Positions 45,330 through 57,611 are shown, numbered from the stretch's first letter. The stretch: 64,000 nt of DNA from Brachycybe producta (GCA_036925085.1 JAUPFP010000001.1:9693002-9757001); one strand, 5' to 3'. Notes: a model not told the origin generated them from the sequence alone. Program-made: numbers and translations.

Positions 45330-45450
45330 GAAAATGTATTAGAAACTAAAAATGTACCTTAATTCACTACTATCATGTTCATATCAATATAAAAATATCC
45401 TTAATTGATTGAGCTCCTCTTCTAGTTTCTAAAACACTTTCTAGTTTCTC
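45330..45450. mobile_element. MITE-like inverted repeat, TTAGAAACTAGAA family
   Basis: The left TATTAGAAACTAAAAATGTA and right CTCTTCTAGTTTCTAAAACA are mirrored. It is a shorter copy of the family at 12,350 and 14,287. Confidence 0.55.
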
Positions 45451-46429
45451 AAAATTTTTGCTGGAAATACTCATGAATTCAGATTTTTTAGCAGCAGTCT
45501 AAACGGTTTATACTAGCAAAGGTAAGCTGCTCCTCCACTAGGTCGGTGATGCAGCATGGCGTGGCAAAAAAACAGCTCCCAAATAAAATGCATGTAAAGA
45601 AAAAAAAACACCATCCATTAGCAGAGAAGCATGGAGAAGCGCGGTGCAGCACTGCTCTGAATATAGTTTCAAACTTCTGAAGCCGCCCTAATGGAAGGAA
45701 GAGCAAAGAATAGTTTATCATGTTTCTTCCATAGTTTGTGAACTTTCTCTACCTCCATCATAGCAGCCAAAAAAAGACTTCCTTGTCAACACTCATCACT
45801 GTCGCCATGGATACTGTGGCCTACTGGAGGAGGAAGTAGGGATGGATTGAGAAAACCATGCCACACCACATTCATAGTGGGCAGACCTCTATTTGGAAAC
45901 TAGTCGCCATGCCGTATTACCAAGTGGTTATTATATTCAAGTGGTATTAACTAGTGCCAGTTTTAACTGCATTTTCTCTGCATCAAAAAGAAGGCAATGA
46001 CTGGCATCAAAAGTAGTAGTGTGTAAACCATGCTGAAGTAAAGGTTTTAATGTTTTGGATATAGCCAAAGTATAAAAAACTGGAATGAATAAAATGGTAC
46101 AGTTTAAGACAGAGCAACCCCCGCAAGTCAGATCAATTAGTTATTCCATTTAATTTTTAAAATTGATTTTCACAATAATTTAGTTACTAAACCAATATTC
46201 ATTGAAGCACAATTCACCAAAATGTATGACTACATATTTATACAACCTGTCAGTTATTTCAATAAATATATCTTTTCTGCTTCTAATTTTTTTCAAGGTT
46301 GGAATTTTCTTTTACATTCTATTTACAGGATTTCATTTAAACATATTTCACTATTCACTTCTTTTCTGCTTCTTTAAAACACTTCCAATTTTTTAATTAT
46401 AACATGGCAACATTCAGGTCAAATGTTAG

Positions 46430-48530
46430 TGCCGTTACTCATGCAGAAAGTATTTTAACATAGAACATCACATCATAACTGAAAATGTCATTTCTGTGGG
46501 TCACAGTAATGTGAAAGGACGTGATCGGTTAGCATTTTGCTTGCAGTCACCAGACGACAAAAACTTTATTGTTGATGATTGGATTTGGCACACTAGTGGC
46601 AGTAATGCTACTAAAAACCCTGTTATGGTAAAATATTATTGTGGCCAAATTAAATTGGTGGTAAAAACGACTGCACAAAAGGTTGGCGTAAACAAGTATT
46701 TTCACTAATAAACCTCGGAAATCCTGAAATGTGCCCTAGACGACCACATGGAAACGTTAAGACACATTTATGAGCGCACATTACCAAGCACTTTAAAAAA
46801 ACTGAAACAGATTTCTCAATGAAAAAAACATTAAGGGCCTATGAAGATATTAAGTGAATTGCAACTAATAAAGTCTGCAATCTAACTGAAGGAAACCCTA
46901 AAGTTCTTGACATAGGTCATGCTTTGCCTCGTGACCTAAAGCAAAGTCAAAATGTTCACTATGCTGTTAAAAAAGGCAAGAAAGATAAGCGGTGATGAAG
47001 TTTACAATTTACACCTACTTGCAAAAGGAGAGTTGTCAGAATTTATCCTGAAAATTGTCACTTTTTCGGAGTTAATTGCTGCATGCAGTCATAAAGAAGC
47101 AATAACAGTGTCAAATTGTTTACTGGCTCATAGTTTCAGGAATCCTGACTTGGAGTAACTGTTTTCATACGACAACTTTTAATCTGTGTGAAGTGTATGT
47201 CACAATTTTAACGATGAGAAACACAAAGTTGGAAAGTGACAAAATATTTCCTCAATAATTCTTCTTGCATACAAACAAATTTTACAAAACACACAGGTTC
47301 ATTTTCTGGGAAATAATTGTTGACTTGCTTAATTTAAACAAGCACTGGAGAGACGTCCCTTTAGCTACAGATAGAGAACAAGGTATTGTAAAAGCTGTAT
47401 TAGAAACTGTGCCCCATTCCAAAACTAATCTTGTGTTTTGTCAAAATCACATTTTGCAAGACATTAAGTTTTGGTTAAAAAAGAAGAAAGGACTCCCAGG
47501 TGATGTTTCAGGGTATACAAGCACCTTTTGTGTGAAAACACAGATGCATTTGAAAAGATGTATGACCTTTTTGAGCTCAAATGGTCTGAACATTTCGTAG
47601 ATTATGCCGATGTTCATCTTAAAGATGATTTAAAAAACCATGGCATTGCAGGTGTTACGAAACAAAATTCCTGCATTCAGAAATATGCTTTCCACCACGA
47701 ACATAAGTGAAAGTATGAATTCTTTCATCAAAAGCTACCAAAATCACGAAGAACTGTCAGTTGATGTTCAAGTGATGACTGTTTATGTGCCAAATGTACT
47801 TCTTAAACGAAATGAAATTGTGCATATCCAAACAGAGGAAACTGGCACGTAAAAAAACAATTCCGAAAGGAATCACTGCAATTGCAACTGCCATATGTCA
47901 AACTTTACGCAATTGATAAAATTGTTTCTGAAGTCAAAAGAAACAGTAAATCCAGATGAAGTGGAAGGCCAAAAAGAAAGGTGAAATGTTGCAATGATGT
48001 TGATCAAAGGAGAGTATCCTTGGATCCTGTCAATCGAGTGTACATTGTTGGAAGCCCATTTCGAGACAGTGTTCTTACAGTGAACCAAAGAGCCAAGCAA
48101 CCTTGTCTAGTTCACAAAAGTTCATGCATTCATGTACTAGCTGTCGAAGCTTATGATGGTTCAAAATTATACTTTAACACTGCCAAATACCACCTCACGA
48201 AACTGATGAAAACAACCCCAAAATCTGGAGAAAAAACAGCCACGAACAATTGACTTTGACTAAAGTATTCGAGGCAAATGATTCTATACTGGCAAAACAG
48301 ATTAGAAGTTCAACGCCGAAAACTGGAATACCATTGGCTGAACTCACTAATGAGTTTAGGAAAAGAATAGTATCAACATCTTCAACAGAATCTCTAGATG
48401 ATATAGATGTGGATGACATAAAGCTTTCTGCAACTCCCATGAATGAAGTTCAAAGCATTTCAGAAGAAATTTCTGAGCTTTCACAATTTGAGAAAAATGT
48501 CACAATCAAAAGCTGTATCTTTTGCAACTA
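46430..48530 (+). pseudogene. MULE-type transposase pseudogene
   Basis: This is a long but broken reading. It has an N-terminal part (IVDDWIWHTSGSNATKNPVM). A DDE-like core follows: VPLATDREQGIVKAVLETVP then FCQNHILQDIKFWL, the Asp...Cys-x2-His pattern of Mutator-like transposases. Next is STTNISESMNSFIKSY...LSVDVQVMTVY. A SWIM-like region near 48,090-48,150 (CLVHKSSCIHVLAV) precedes an acidic tail (TESLDDIDVDDIK). At least six frameshifts or stops occur. It would have cut and pasted a Mutator-type element; no terminal repeats were found. The family call is moderately strong because three blocks occur in the expected order. Confidence 0.6.
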
Positions 48531-48639
48531 GGCAAAGAATTAAATCAACCTTACTTGAAGGCCAGGTCTAAGATGGAGCACATTGCAAAGCAGCCTGGTG
48601 TCAAGAAGAGTTTGGAGTCAGTTGGAGTTTCGGTGCTAT

Positions 48640-48782
48640 AGAAAAAAAACGTGCCACATCGCCAACCTCAAGAGGTTGGTGCTTTCAATGCCCAAGAAAG
48701 GACAATAAGGTGGACAGGCACTGCAATATGTGCAAAAATCACATATGCAAAGAACATCCGAAATATTTGTGCACTAATTGAT
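48640..48782 (+). pseudogene. piggyBac-type cysteine-rich C-terminal domain
   Basis: The frame reads SRGWCFQCPRKDNKVDRHCN and continues MCKNHICKEHPKYLC, then a stop. The spacing C-x2-C, C-x2-C, C-x2-H...C is that of the zinc-binding tail of piggyBac transposases, which helps DNA-end binding. The catalytic domain is not recognisable upstream; the preceding text belongs to the MULE relic. TTAA-flanked elements lie 1-2 kb downstream. Confidence 0.5.
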
Positions 48783-49079
48783 TTGAAGCGCTGGAGTGAA
48801 TATCCCATTTTTAGCGGTTGATGATGTTTCTTTTTATAATTTGAAAAACGTTTTCATTCATTCAAATGTTAATTTGCTTTTTATTTAAGATTTATCAATA
48901 GTTTTGATGTTCACATTAAAATTTTAAGCAGTTTCAATCCAAAAAAGTGAAAATATTTTATGCTGAAATCAATAAATCACATTTTTATCACATTTTTTTA
49001 TTTAAAAATTAAAAGCACCTGACACTATTTCATTTAGTTAGTCCCCTACATATTTTTGGATTTTTTTGAATAGATAAAT

Positions 49080-49540
49080 ATGCGGGATAAAAATGACCCA
49101 AAGGTTGGTACTTGTGCAACAAAAAGGGGGTTTGGCATCAAAGGGTTACGGTTTAGTTGTGATATTGTTGATTTGACAGATAGAGAACATGTATGTGTCA
49201 CACACATCATAGTAGAAGAATACAAACTTTGGCTTCATGTTAAACAAGTATCAACCTCCTTGAATGAATTATTGCATGAATTAGATGAATATTGCACAGT
49301 TAGAAATAGAAGTTGAATGACTTGGATAAAGAATTTTGAGCTGCAGAACACAATTTAGAACAAATGAGTGAAAATTATAGTAATCAAGATAAGGTTTATG
49401 AGTGTCCTGAATTAAGAAATTGTTTCCAAACTCCTTGTCACCAAGATTATAGGTGGAAGTGTGTCGCCCATTATAAACATTTTGATAAAAAATATTACCC
49501 AGAGATAGCATTTGGGAGAATTGCATGTTCAAAGAACGTG
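49080..49540 (+). pseudogene. Unrecognised coding remnant
   Basis: Two frames make a plausible broken protein: GFGIKGLRFSCDIVDLTDRE...ELLHELDEYCTVRNRS (49,080-49,316), then from 49,364 SNQDKVYECPELRNCFQTPC...AHYKHFDKKYYPEIAFGRIACSKN. Cysteines are spaced as if binding metal (CPELRNC, C, C). I do not recognise the family. Its position between piggyBac-like and MITE sequences suggests transposon origin. Confidence 0.35.
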
Positions 49541-49541
49541 C

Positions 49542-49920
49542 TTTTTAATTTCGCTTTAAAATCTCGTATTTTTTTAGCTCATGTTAAATCCCATAGGCCA
49601 CAAAAGCTCCTCCGTTTATACATTTTATAGGATCTAAATTTCCCACTAGCAGTAAGTTTCATAATGCCCTACGATTTAATCACTACTTGTATACGACTGA
49701 AATTACTCACCATTGTAGATCAAAAGTTGCTCTTCCTTTTTTCAGTAGTGCATATTTATCATAAAAAGTCGTTATTAAAATATAGCTATTTATATCCATC
49801 GATAAGAGAAAAATGGCGGACAAGTGTCAAAATTGATTTTTTTTGCCACATGTTGATGTCACAGCTACAGAAGTGCCTACATGCAAAGATTTTTGTAAGT
49901 TTTTTTTTCACTGTAGGCTA
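49542..49920. mobile_element. Partial copy of the TTAA-flanked MITE
   Basis: It matches the right part of 29,925-30,850 and 50,071-50,862 (TTAAATCCCATAGGCCAC..., ATCCATCGATAAGAGAAAAA). The right end CACTGTAGGCTA is followed by TTAA (49921-49924). The left part is missing, replaced by the unrecognised coding remnant. Confidence 0.75.
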
Positions 49921-50070
49921 TTAAGACAACCTGAGGGCCAAAGCAAAGGAAGAGAAAATGCGTGTCGAAGCAAAAGAACGAAACGAGGGCCGATTCAAGG
50001 GTGAAGCTTCATAGAAGACCTTTCTACGAAGCCATGAACAATCACTGATCGACTAATTTGCTGAACTTAA

Positions 50071-50862
50071 GAGCCTATATGTGTGACGCCATTTTGAATA
50101 TTAGCAGATGACAATTATAGTTCCACTTTTCGCCGTTTAGTGGCGCCCCACAGCTAAGCCATTGAAACCAATGAGAAAGAGAAATTCCTATTTTAAAAAT
50201 ACATGGTTCAGGCAAATGTTTTGTTTTCTGCAACGAAAATTGTTATTTTCAAAATTCAAATTGCAATATGTACATAACAATATTGCTCATCTAGTGATAC
50301 GTTGGTACAAATTTATAATTAGTATTTCTATTTTTAATTCCGCTTAAAATCTCGTATTTTTAGCCCATGTTAAATTCCTATTTAAAAATACATGGTTCAC
50401 ACAAATGTTTTGTTTTCTGCAACAAAAATTGTGATTTTCAAAATTCAAATTGCAATATGTACATAATATTGCTCATTGAGTGATACGTTGGTACAAGTTT
50501 ATAATTAGTTTTTCTATTTTTAATTTCATTTTAAAATCTTGTATTTTTTTAGCTCATGTTAAATCCCATAGGCGACAAACGCTCCTCCGTTTATACATTT
50601 TATAGGATCAAACTTCCCACTAACAATACGTTTCATAGTACCCTAAAATTTGACCACTAATTGTATACGACTCAAATTACTCACCATTGTAGATCAAAAG
50701 TTGCTCTTCCTTTTTTCAGTAGTGCATATTTACCCAAAAAAGAGTCGTTATTAAAATATACCCACTTTTATTCATCGATAAGAGAGAAAATGGCGAACAA
50801 AAGTGTATCAAAATTGATTTTTTTTACCACATGTTGACGTCACAGCTTTTTACTGTAGGCTC
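50071..50862. mobile_element. Complete TTAA-flanked MITE
   Basis: The 792-bp element is flanked by TTAA on both sides (50067-50070, 50863-50866). Terminal repeats are GAGCCTATA and (mirror) GAGCCTACA. Two direct repeats of about 185 bp occupy the left half. There is no ORF. It shares its ends with the element at 21,785-22,681 although the interiors differ, so a common transposase is likely. Confidence 0.8.
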
Positions 50863-50879
50863 TTAAGAAAAACAATCTC

Positions 50880-51829
50880 CACAACAAAAGGAACAAAGAA
50901 ACAGAAGATGTCCAGTAGAATCAGGGTGCTAGCCTAAAACTGAAGCTTAAAACTGGGCACCAGACATTGGAAAAAAATTCATTTCATCCACTCCAGGATT
51001 TCCCAAAGTACACTGGATACATCTATACATACTCCTATACATAGAAGAGTTCAAAACACATCACCATTTCACACGAATGAGACTCCCTGCAAGGGCTCAG
51101 AAAGATGATGAAATGTTTAGTCTATGCAAAGGAATATGCCGAGATGTATCGGCATATTCTTCGGCATAACCCTAAAGGACAACTACGACTAGAAGACCTT
51201 ACCAAAAAGACAGGAAATAATAGAATATGGTCCCGTCTGAAGAGATGAACAATCCTAACTGGGAATAACAGAAAAACAGAAAAAATCAAGATAACAGACA
51301 GAGAACCCAGAAGAGAAGAAACCTTCCGGACGGCTCATCTGTTTTTGGTGCAAAGAGATAGGACATAAGTGTCTCAATGCACCTCCGAAGAGACCAAGGC
51401 CGCCAAAAAAAGACAAGAATACATGCAGCACCAACTCCAGTGAACAGTCGATGAGTCACCATGAAATACATGTTCTACCTAAGACAATGGTCCCTGTCCG
51501 TGTCAAAGGTGTGACACTATTTTCCTCTTAACACCAAAAACAAGAACGTCACCACAGCAGCAACTCAAACACAGTTGATGAACTGTTGGTAACAATGGTA
51601 CCAAAAATGTTTCATGCCAATGAGATAAACATTCTACCGAATGGGATGAAAATGGTTCCTGTGTACATCTATGGCAAGACACTTTGTCTCCATGATGCCA
51701 AATAACAAGCTTTAAACTACCCAGGGCCCCACTCAGCCCCAAAGTAGGCTGTGCACTGCCAAAATTAAATAGGTAACTGATAATTTTACAGGTTTCATTT
51801 ATAAGCAAAAAAACAAAAGAGAAAACACA
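50880..51829 (+). other. Decayed retroelement-like sequence with a zinc-knuckle-like motif
   Basis: GRLICFWCKEIGHKCLNAPP (near 51,325-51,385) resembles a CCHC knuckle of gag proteins, with the last Cys displaced. VLPKTMVPVRVKG follows near 51,475. The rest is multiply stopped. A weak call. Confidence 0.3.
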
Positions 51830-52110
51830 TGTTGGATCTCAGAGCCAACCAGATGAATTTCATGCCTTGAAAATGAGGCTTCAAGATGAACATAATACAA
51901 AATTACTCATAATGGAAAGACAGCATATGAAATTATGGAAGAGCATAATTTAAAAATGGAAATTTTAAATGAATGGAAAAAGAAAATTAATACAAGTGAC
52001 ACGCACAAAGACCTCGGAGCTAAAATGATGAGAATGGAGTACAATTTCAATGTAGTTTTGAGAGTTGTGTTTTTGTTTATTGAGTTTCAAAACGGTGTTT
52101 ATGTTTTATA
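51830..52110 (+). pseudogene. Harbinger MYB-like accessory protein, C-terminal relic
   Basis: The frame reads DEFHALKMRLQDEHNTKLLI then MERQHMKL, a helical tail similar to that following the MYB/SANT domain in the accessory protein of PIF/Harbinger elements. The DNA-binding part is not visible. It converges on the transposase on the opposite strand, an arrangement known in this superfamily. Inferred. Confidence 0.35.
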
Positions 52111-52169
52111 ACTTCAAATAAAAGTTTTTATTCACCTTTAAAAACACTTATTAGAATACATAAGCATTA

Positions 52170-52988
52170 TTACTGAATGTTTGCTAATTCTTTCTCATAT
52201 TATAACATGAAAAACAAAAATAATTCAAAATTATTAAACATCTAAAGTCACTGCCTGCTGCATCATCTTCATGTTCAAATGCATAATCATGTTCATCCTT
52301 AGCAACAGAACATTGAAAGACATCAACATCAATACCAAAGTTGTGAAGGACAGCAGCTGCTGCAATCGTATTGCCACATCTAGTTGGCTCAAACCTCATA
52401 GTTTTTGTCAGAATCTGGAACCTCTTTTTCCAAACAACAAATGACATTTCTTGTCAAAATGTGGGCTCTGTTGTACCATCGCTCAGATTGTGCTCGTGGA
52501 TTTAGCAAAGGTGTCATCAGATACTTGGATAATGCATATCCACTGTCACCCATATGAACCCTGTTCAAATTTGGCTTTCAATACACTACTGTCCCAGATA
52601 CGAGCATCATGTGTTGATCAAGGCCAATGGCTAACAACGTTGCTGATCTTCATGTGAGCATCACATGTGACTTGAGTATTTATAGAAAAAAGCCCTCCCC
52701 GAACCGAAAAATTCCATTGTGATCACCATGTGGGCACAAAACAGGTATATGTGTGCACAAGTCAATAGCACCTATCACATTAGAAAAACCACCAATCTGG
52801 TATGTCCAAAAAAAATAAAACAGATTGTTTATGGAACCCAAATCTTTCCCTGTACTCATGTTCAGTATACAACTAAAGACGGTAACTTCCTCTCTAAATA
52901 TCCGAAAAGTGGGTATATTCTCTTCACCAAGGTACATCATGTAGTCCATAGTCTATACCGTCCATATACTCCATTTTAAGTCTATCAG
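52170..52988 (-). pseudogene. PIF/Harbinger transposase (HARBI1-like) relic
   Basis: The minus strand at 52,949-52,680 reads FSNVIGAIDLCTHIPVLCPH, the first-Asp block of DDE_Tnp_4-type transposases (VIGxID.THIPI). The C-terminal block lies at 52,447-52,184 (FVVWKKRFQILTKTM, then TIAAAAVLHNFGI), where these proteins end. The middle with the other catalytic residues is degraded. Its upstream end was interrupted by the LINE inserted at 52,989/53,008. It would have been a nuclear cut-and-paste transposase; it is now dead. Confidence 0.65.
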
Positions 52989-53977
52989 TCCACACAACAG
53001 AAGCACAACATCATCATCATTTCCAGTACTTTATCCCGGAAGCAGCAGGGTCGGCCTTGCTGGTTCTAACTCTCTACTCATTCCGATTTTGGACAAAGCC
53101 GCCAGTGACCCCACATGCCACCATATCCCGTTTTACTACCACATCCCAGGTTTGCTTGGGTCTTCCTCTACCCCGTTTTATTCCTAGGTCTAAGTTCATT
53201 GCTTGCCTCAGCAGCCCATCTTCCCCACTCCTGAGGACATGCCCAAACCACCGCTGCCTATTTTCCTGCATCTTTTCTACTATATTTGTTACCCCTACAC
53301 TACCCCTAATAAAATCATTTCTGATCGTATCCCCTCTGGTCACCCCACTCATAAACCTTAGCATTCTCATCTCAGCTACCTGCATTTTATCCTCATGCAC
53401 CTTCTTGATTGCCCAACATTCTGACCCATACAACATAGCTGCTCTGACTACTGTCCTATAAAACTTTCCCTTCAATTTTATAGGTAACTTCCTGTCACAT
53501 AAAACCCCACCAGCCTGCCTCCACCTATGCCAACCTGCTTTTATCAAGTTTGTGATGTCCAAGTCTAAGCTCCCATAATCTTGCAGCACAGATCCTAAAT
53601 ATTTGAAGTCATGCACCTGCTGCATTAAAATGTCCCCAAGTCTAATCCCCTCATTCTACTGTTCTTTCCCATCCCACTGAAATTTCATGTACTCCGTTTT
53701 TGCCCTACTTATTTTCAACCCCTTTGATTCCAAGGCATTCCTAGTCTCCTCTCACCTTATCTTGAGTTCCATTTTGGATTTCCCAACTAAGACTATGTCA
53801 TCTGCAAACAGCATACACCAGGGGACCTCCTGCCTCACCCCTGCCAGTAACTCATCCAGGACCAAAATAAATAGATATGGACTAAGTGCTGAGCCCTGGT
53901 GCGCACCAATCCTAACACGAAAACTATCAAGAGAACCCCCAGGCAGTCTTAATGCTTGTCCGTACATCCCTGTACAT

Positions 53978-56214
53978 TAGGGTGGTCCTTATTTTTTAAG
54001 TTTTTAAAAGTCTTTGTCTGACCCTCCCATGTTGTTCTATTATGTATAAAATTATGTTGTGCAAAGTTATATTACAGTCAAGCAATATTTAGGGGTAGCT
54101 CAATGAATATGAAATTCTTTATTTTTTATGATTTTTCTCTATTATTGCAGGTAAAGTGAAAAATTAATAGTTATGGCTACTGCAACCAGAAAAACCAATA
54201 CTTTATGGCTTATTGGGCCAGAAGAGACCTCTATCAAGGGATCAAAGTTACCCTCTAATAAACAAGTGCTCAGTGTATTTTTTATCACCACCGAACCTTA
54301 AAAAAGACAATCCGTGAAAGTTCCCGTAGTGCTGTAAAAGAAGCTGCAGTATTTTTGGAAAAAGCCTGGATTCCCATAAGACATGAACAGGATTGTGTTA
54401 AGAAGACAGAACAGCTTCATGAGAAGTGGGTCAAACTGAAAAAAAATTGTAATAGGAAAAGTGCTGTTCAGCAAAGTCATGAGAGTCAGTTTAAAGATGA
54501 CCTCGATAATTTATTTGACATTGCTCATAAGGATGCCCTCACAATGATTACTATTCTAGAAGACAAGTATTTTCTACTTGCACAGAGAGAAAAAGGTCGG
54601 CTTCCTGTGATTGTTTCAGGTTTTAGGTGTTAACCAGCTTCTAGGTGTGCCTAAGTTGCAGGCAGGCACTGGGGGTGTCAGGCAACTGCTGTTGCAGATT
54701 TCCTTAAAGAATGGGATGTTGTCGATCAAGTGAAAGCTATGTGCTTCGATACCACATTTAGCAACACAGGTCACAGAAATGGAACTTGTATTCTGTTAGA
54801 GCAAAAATTGCAGAAGGATCTTCTGTACTTTTCATGTCGTCACCATATCTTAGAACTTGTTCTTGCTAGTGCATTTAATGAAGCCATGGGTTGTACCTTT
54901 TCTGGCCCTGATGTAACCATATTCAAGCGATTCACGCAATTCTGGGTTAAAATAGATCAGTCATCTTACATGTCTTTAGACAGCAGTGAAACTGTACAGC
55001 TTGTGATGAAAGATGAAAAAGACAATGTCATTGAATTCTGTACTAACCAGCTTCAACAAACTGACACTAAAATCAGAGATAATTACAGAGAATGTTTAGA
55101 ATTAGCTATTATCTTTCTGGGAGGTACACCACCACGAGGTGTGCGATTTTTAGCCCCTGGGGCTGTACATCATGCAAGATGAATGTCCAAAGCAATATAC
55201 TCACTAAAAATGTGGCTGTTTCGTAACCAGTTTACTCTCACTGCAAGAGAAAAAAAGGACTATGCAACATATGTGTCTTTCTTGTTTATGTCTACAATCA
55301 AGGCTTGGTTCACTGCCCCACTTCCCATTACTGCAGCTTTCAATGATCAACAGCTTCTGCAAAAGCTTAGAGATTATAAAAAAATCAATCCTTCAATATC
55401 CAATGTTACTTGCAAGAAATTTGAGGGACATTTTTGGTACTTAAGTGAGGAACTAGTTGGATTGGCATTTTTTGATGACAGTGTGCCAATCAAATCAAAA
55501 CAGGCAATGCTAAAATATCTTTATGAAAAGGAAGGTGCAGATCAGCCTCTGAAAAGAATCCAAAAATGCCAGTGGCTCCGTTAATATGAGAATAGAAGAC
55601 TTTGTATCGAAGAACTCAATGCACTTATTTGACCATCTTGGCATTTCCAAAAGGTTCTTAGAACATGATCCAAAGATATGGCATCTGCGAGAAGACTACA
55701 AGCAAGCTAAGGATATCATAAAACATTTACAAGTTGTGAATGACAATGCTGAAAGAGGTGTGGCATTGACGAAAGAGTACAATCCAATATTAACAAAAAA
55801 TGAAGATCAGAAACAGTATTTGCTTCAAGTTGTGAAAGAACATTCTAGTCGTTATCCAGATTGCAAAAAGACTACATTAGCTACTTTGTAGTCATTACAT
55901 GTTTGGTCCAATGTTAATAAAATGTGCATAAATTACATTGTTGTTTTAATTGTAACTTATGTATACAAAATAGTTCATTCTAATTATTTCAATATTAGTG
56001 ACACTAGATAAACAATGGTATATACATTTTAGGAGAATACATAATGATTACGCTATTACGAAAACTTTGAATTCATTGAGCTACCTCTAAATATCAATTA
56101 AAATTTATAAACTTTTATGTAGACTATTTTTTTGGTTGGGAGAACAATTCTGGGGGGTCAGAACATGAAATATTTGCATTTAAAAATTACCATATATATC
56201 AAGGGACCACCCTA
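53978..56214 (+). mobile_element. hAT element inserted in the RTE LINE
   Basis: The 2,237-bp element begins TAGGGTGGTCCTT and ends with the mirror AAGGGACCACCCTA. It is flanked by the perfect 8-mer CTGTACAT (53970-53977 and 56215-56222), the hallmark of hAT insertion. Removing the element and one 8-mer leaves the LINE reverse transcriptase frame continuous. It carries one transposase gene, recently disabled. Confidence 0.9.
54173..55891 (+). pseudogene. hAT-like transposase, recently disabled
   Basis: The start ATG at 54173 follows a good splice-acceptor-like TTATTGCAG. Text reads MATATRKTNTLWLIGPE, then a stop/frameshift near 54,300, then KAWIPIRHEQDCVKKTEQLH. A putative first catalytic Asp is in VKAMCFDTTFSNTGHRNG (about 54,745) with CRHHILELVLASAF after it. 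The C-terminal half is well kept: MSKAIYSLKMWLF, VNDNAERGVALTKEYNP, and a stop at 55,889. Breaks are few: frameshifts near 54,300, 54,630-54,720 and 55,580, and one TGA (55180-55182) in frame. The family is recognised by motif order and 8-bp target site; the exact hAT subgroup is unknown. Confidence 0.65.
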
Positions 56215-57611
56215 CTGTACATGTCCCGCACCATATCTATATAACTCACCCACCCCCTTCTTCTGTAAGACCTCCCACAATACCTTCCGTGGTACTATGT
56301 CATACGCTTTCTCTAGATCTATAAATACCATGTGTAACTCTTTCTTGGCAGCCCGAAACTTCTCAATAACTTGCTTTATGGCAAAAATAGGGTGCACTGT
56401 GGATTTTGCTAGCATAAACCCAAACTGACTTCCCCTACTTGCAGTTTTACCCAGTAGTCCCAAAGCTTCATTGTATGACTCAGCAATTTAATACCTCTAT
56501 AGTTCCCACATTCCTAAACATCACCCTTCCCTTTGAAAATAGGCACTAACTAGCTGTCCCGCCATGCTCCTGGCATTCTATCCCCCATAGCCAATCTATT
56601 GAATAACTTTGTGAGCCAGGAAATGGCAACATTCCCCAAGACCTTCCACACCTCTACTGGTATCCCATCTGGCCCTGAAGCCTTCCCTTGCTTCATTCTT
56701 TGCAATGCCAGAACAATTTCCTCAGCCCTAACATGCTCCACTCCTCCATTATTTCTTCCAGTGAAAGGCTCATGCTCTACCTCCTCATTCATAAGCTTAC
56801 TAAAATATTCCCCCACCTGTTCCGTACTGGCACCCTACCCCACAATACTTTGCCCCCATTATCCTTGACACTCAACACCTTTTCAATATCCCTGCCTTTC
56901 TTCTCCCGAACAATAGCTATTTTATATACTGCCGTTTCCCCTGCTCTGGTACCTAACTCGGCATAAATGTCCACATATTTCTTAAGCTTTGCTAAGGCTA
57001 CCCGCTTTTTGGCCTCAATCTTGGCATGCTTGTATTCTATCTGGGCCTCCCTGCTTCCATTGTGCCACCAAGTCTTGAAAGCATCTTTCTTCTTTTTAAC
57101 TGCCATCTGTACCTCCTCATCCCACCATCAAATTTCTCTGTAATCGAGACCCCCTACTCGTACTGTCCCTAGAACCTCGTTTCCACAATCACGGATCTGT
57201 TGTGCTACCCTTGTTCACAGCTCTCCTGCAGTGCCATCTAAATCCCATGCTATCTTACCTGCCATTTTCTTAAATTCTTTAACCTTGTCTGGTAATGTCC
57301 ACCACCTAATTGCTGTCTCTCCTCTATGTCTGACCACCTGTTTTGCGCCTCTAGGTTTTAGGTCTAACACTACTAGCCTATGTTGTCCTGCTAGGTTTTC
57401 ACTCGGTATCACTTTACAATCCTTGCACTCATTTCTATCCTCACTCCGAATCATGAAGAGATCAATCTGGGATTCTCCTGCCCTGCTCTTAAAAGTAATC
57501 AAATGTTCCTCTCGCTTCTGGAATAGTGTTTGCTAAAATTAACTTTGTGCCACTGCCACCTCCAGGATACTCTCCCCTGCTTTACTTTGCTCTCCACACA
57601 ACAGAAACACA

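Larger units (their letters stand above)
44561..46429. other. Spacer with short repeats
   Basis: No gene. It holds a 40-bp duplication (45,068-45,147) and an inverted repeat (45,330-45,450), both listed separately. Confidence 0.5.
53008..57592 (-). mobile_element. RTE-like LINE, 5'-truncated, interrupted by a hAT element
   Basis: On the minus strand the copy runs from 57,592 (5' truncated, in the endonuclease C-terminus: SQIDLFMIRSEDRNE) through a linker and reverse transcriptase to a 3' GATGATGATG tail near 53,010-53,020. RT blocks include GKASGPDGIPVEVWKVL (about 56,700), MVFIDLEKAYDIVPR (motif A, about 56,320), HQGSALSPYLFILVLDELL (about 53,880) and MLFADDIVLVGKS (motif C with the DD pair, about 53,800). 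The C-terminus includes RGRGRPKQTW. It carries stops in the linker and RT. Near-identical 19-mers TCCACACAACAGAARCACA flank it (52,989-53,007 and 57,593-57,611; 18 of 19), a target-primed duplication. Confidence 0.85.
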
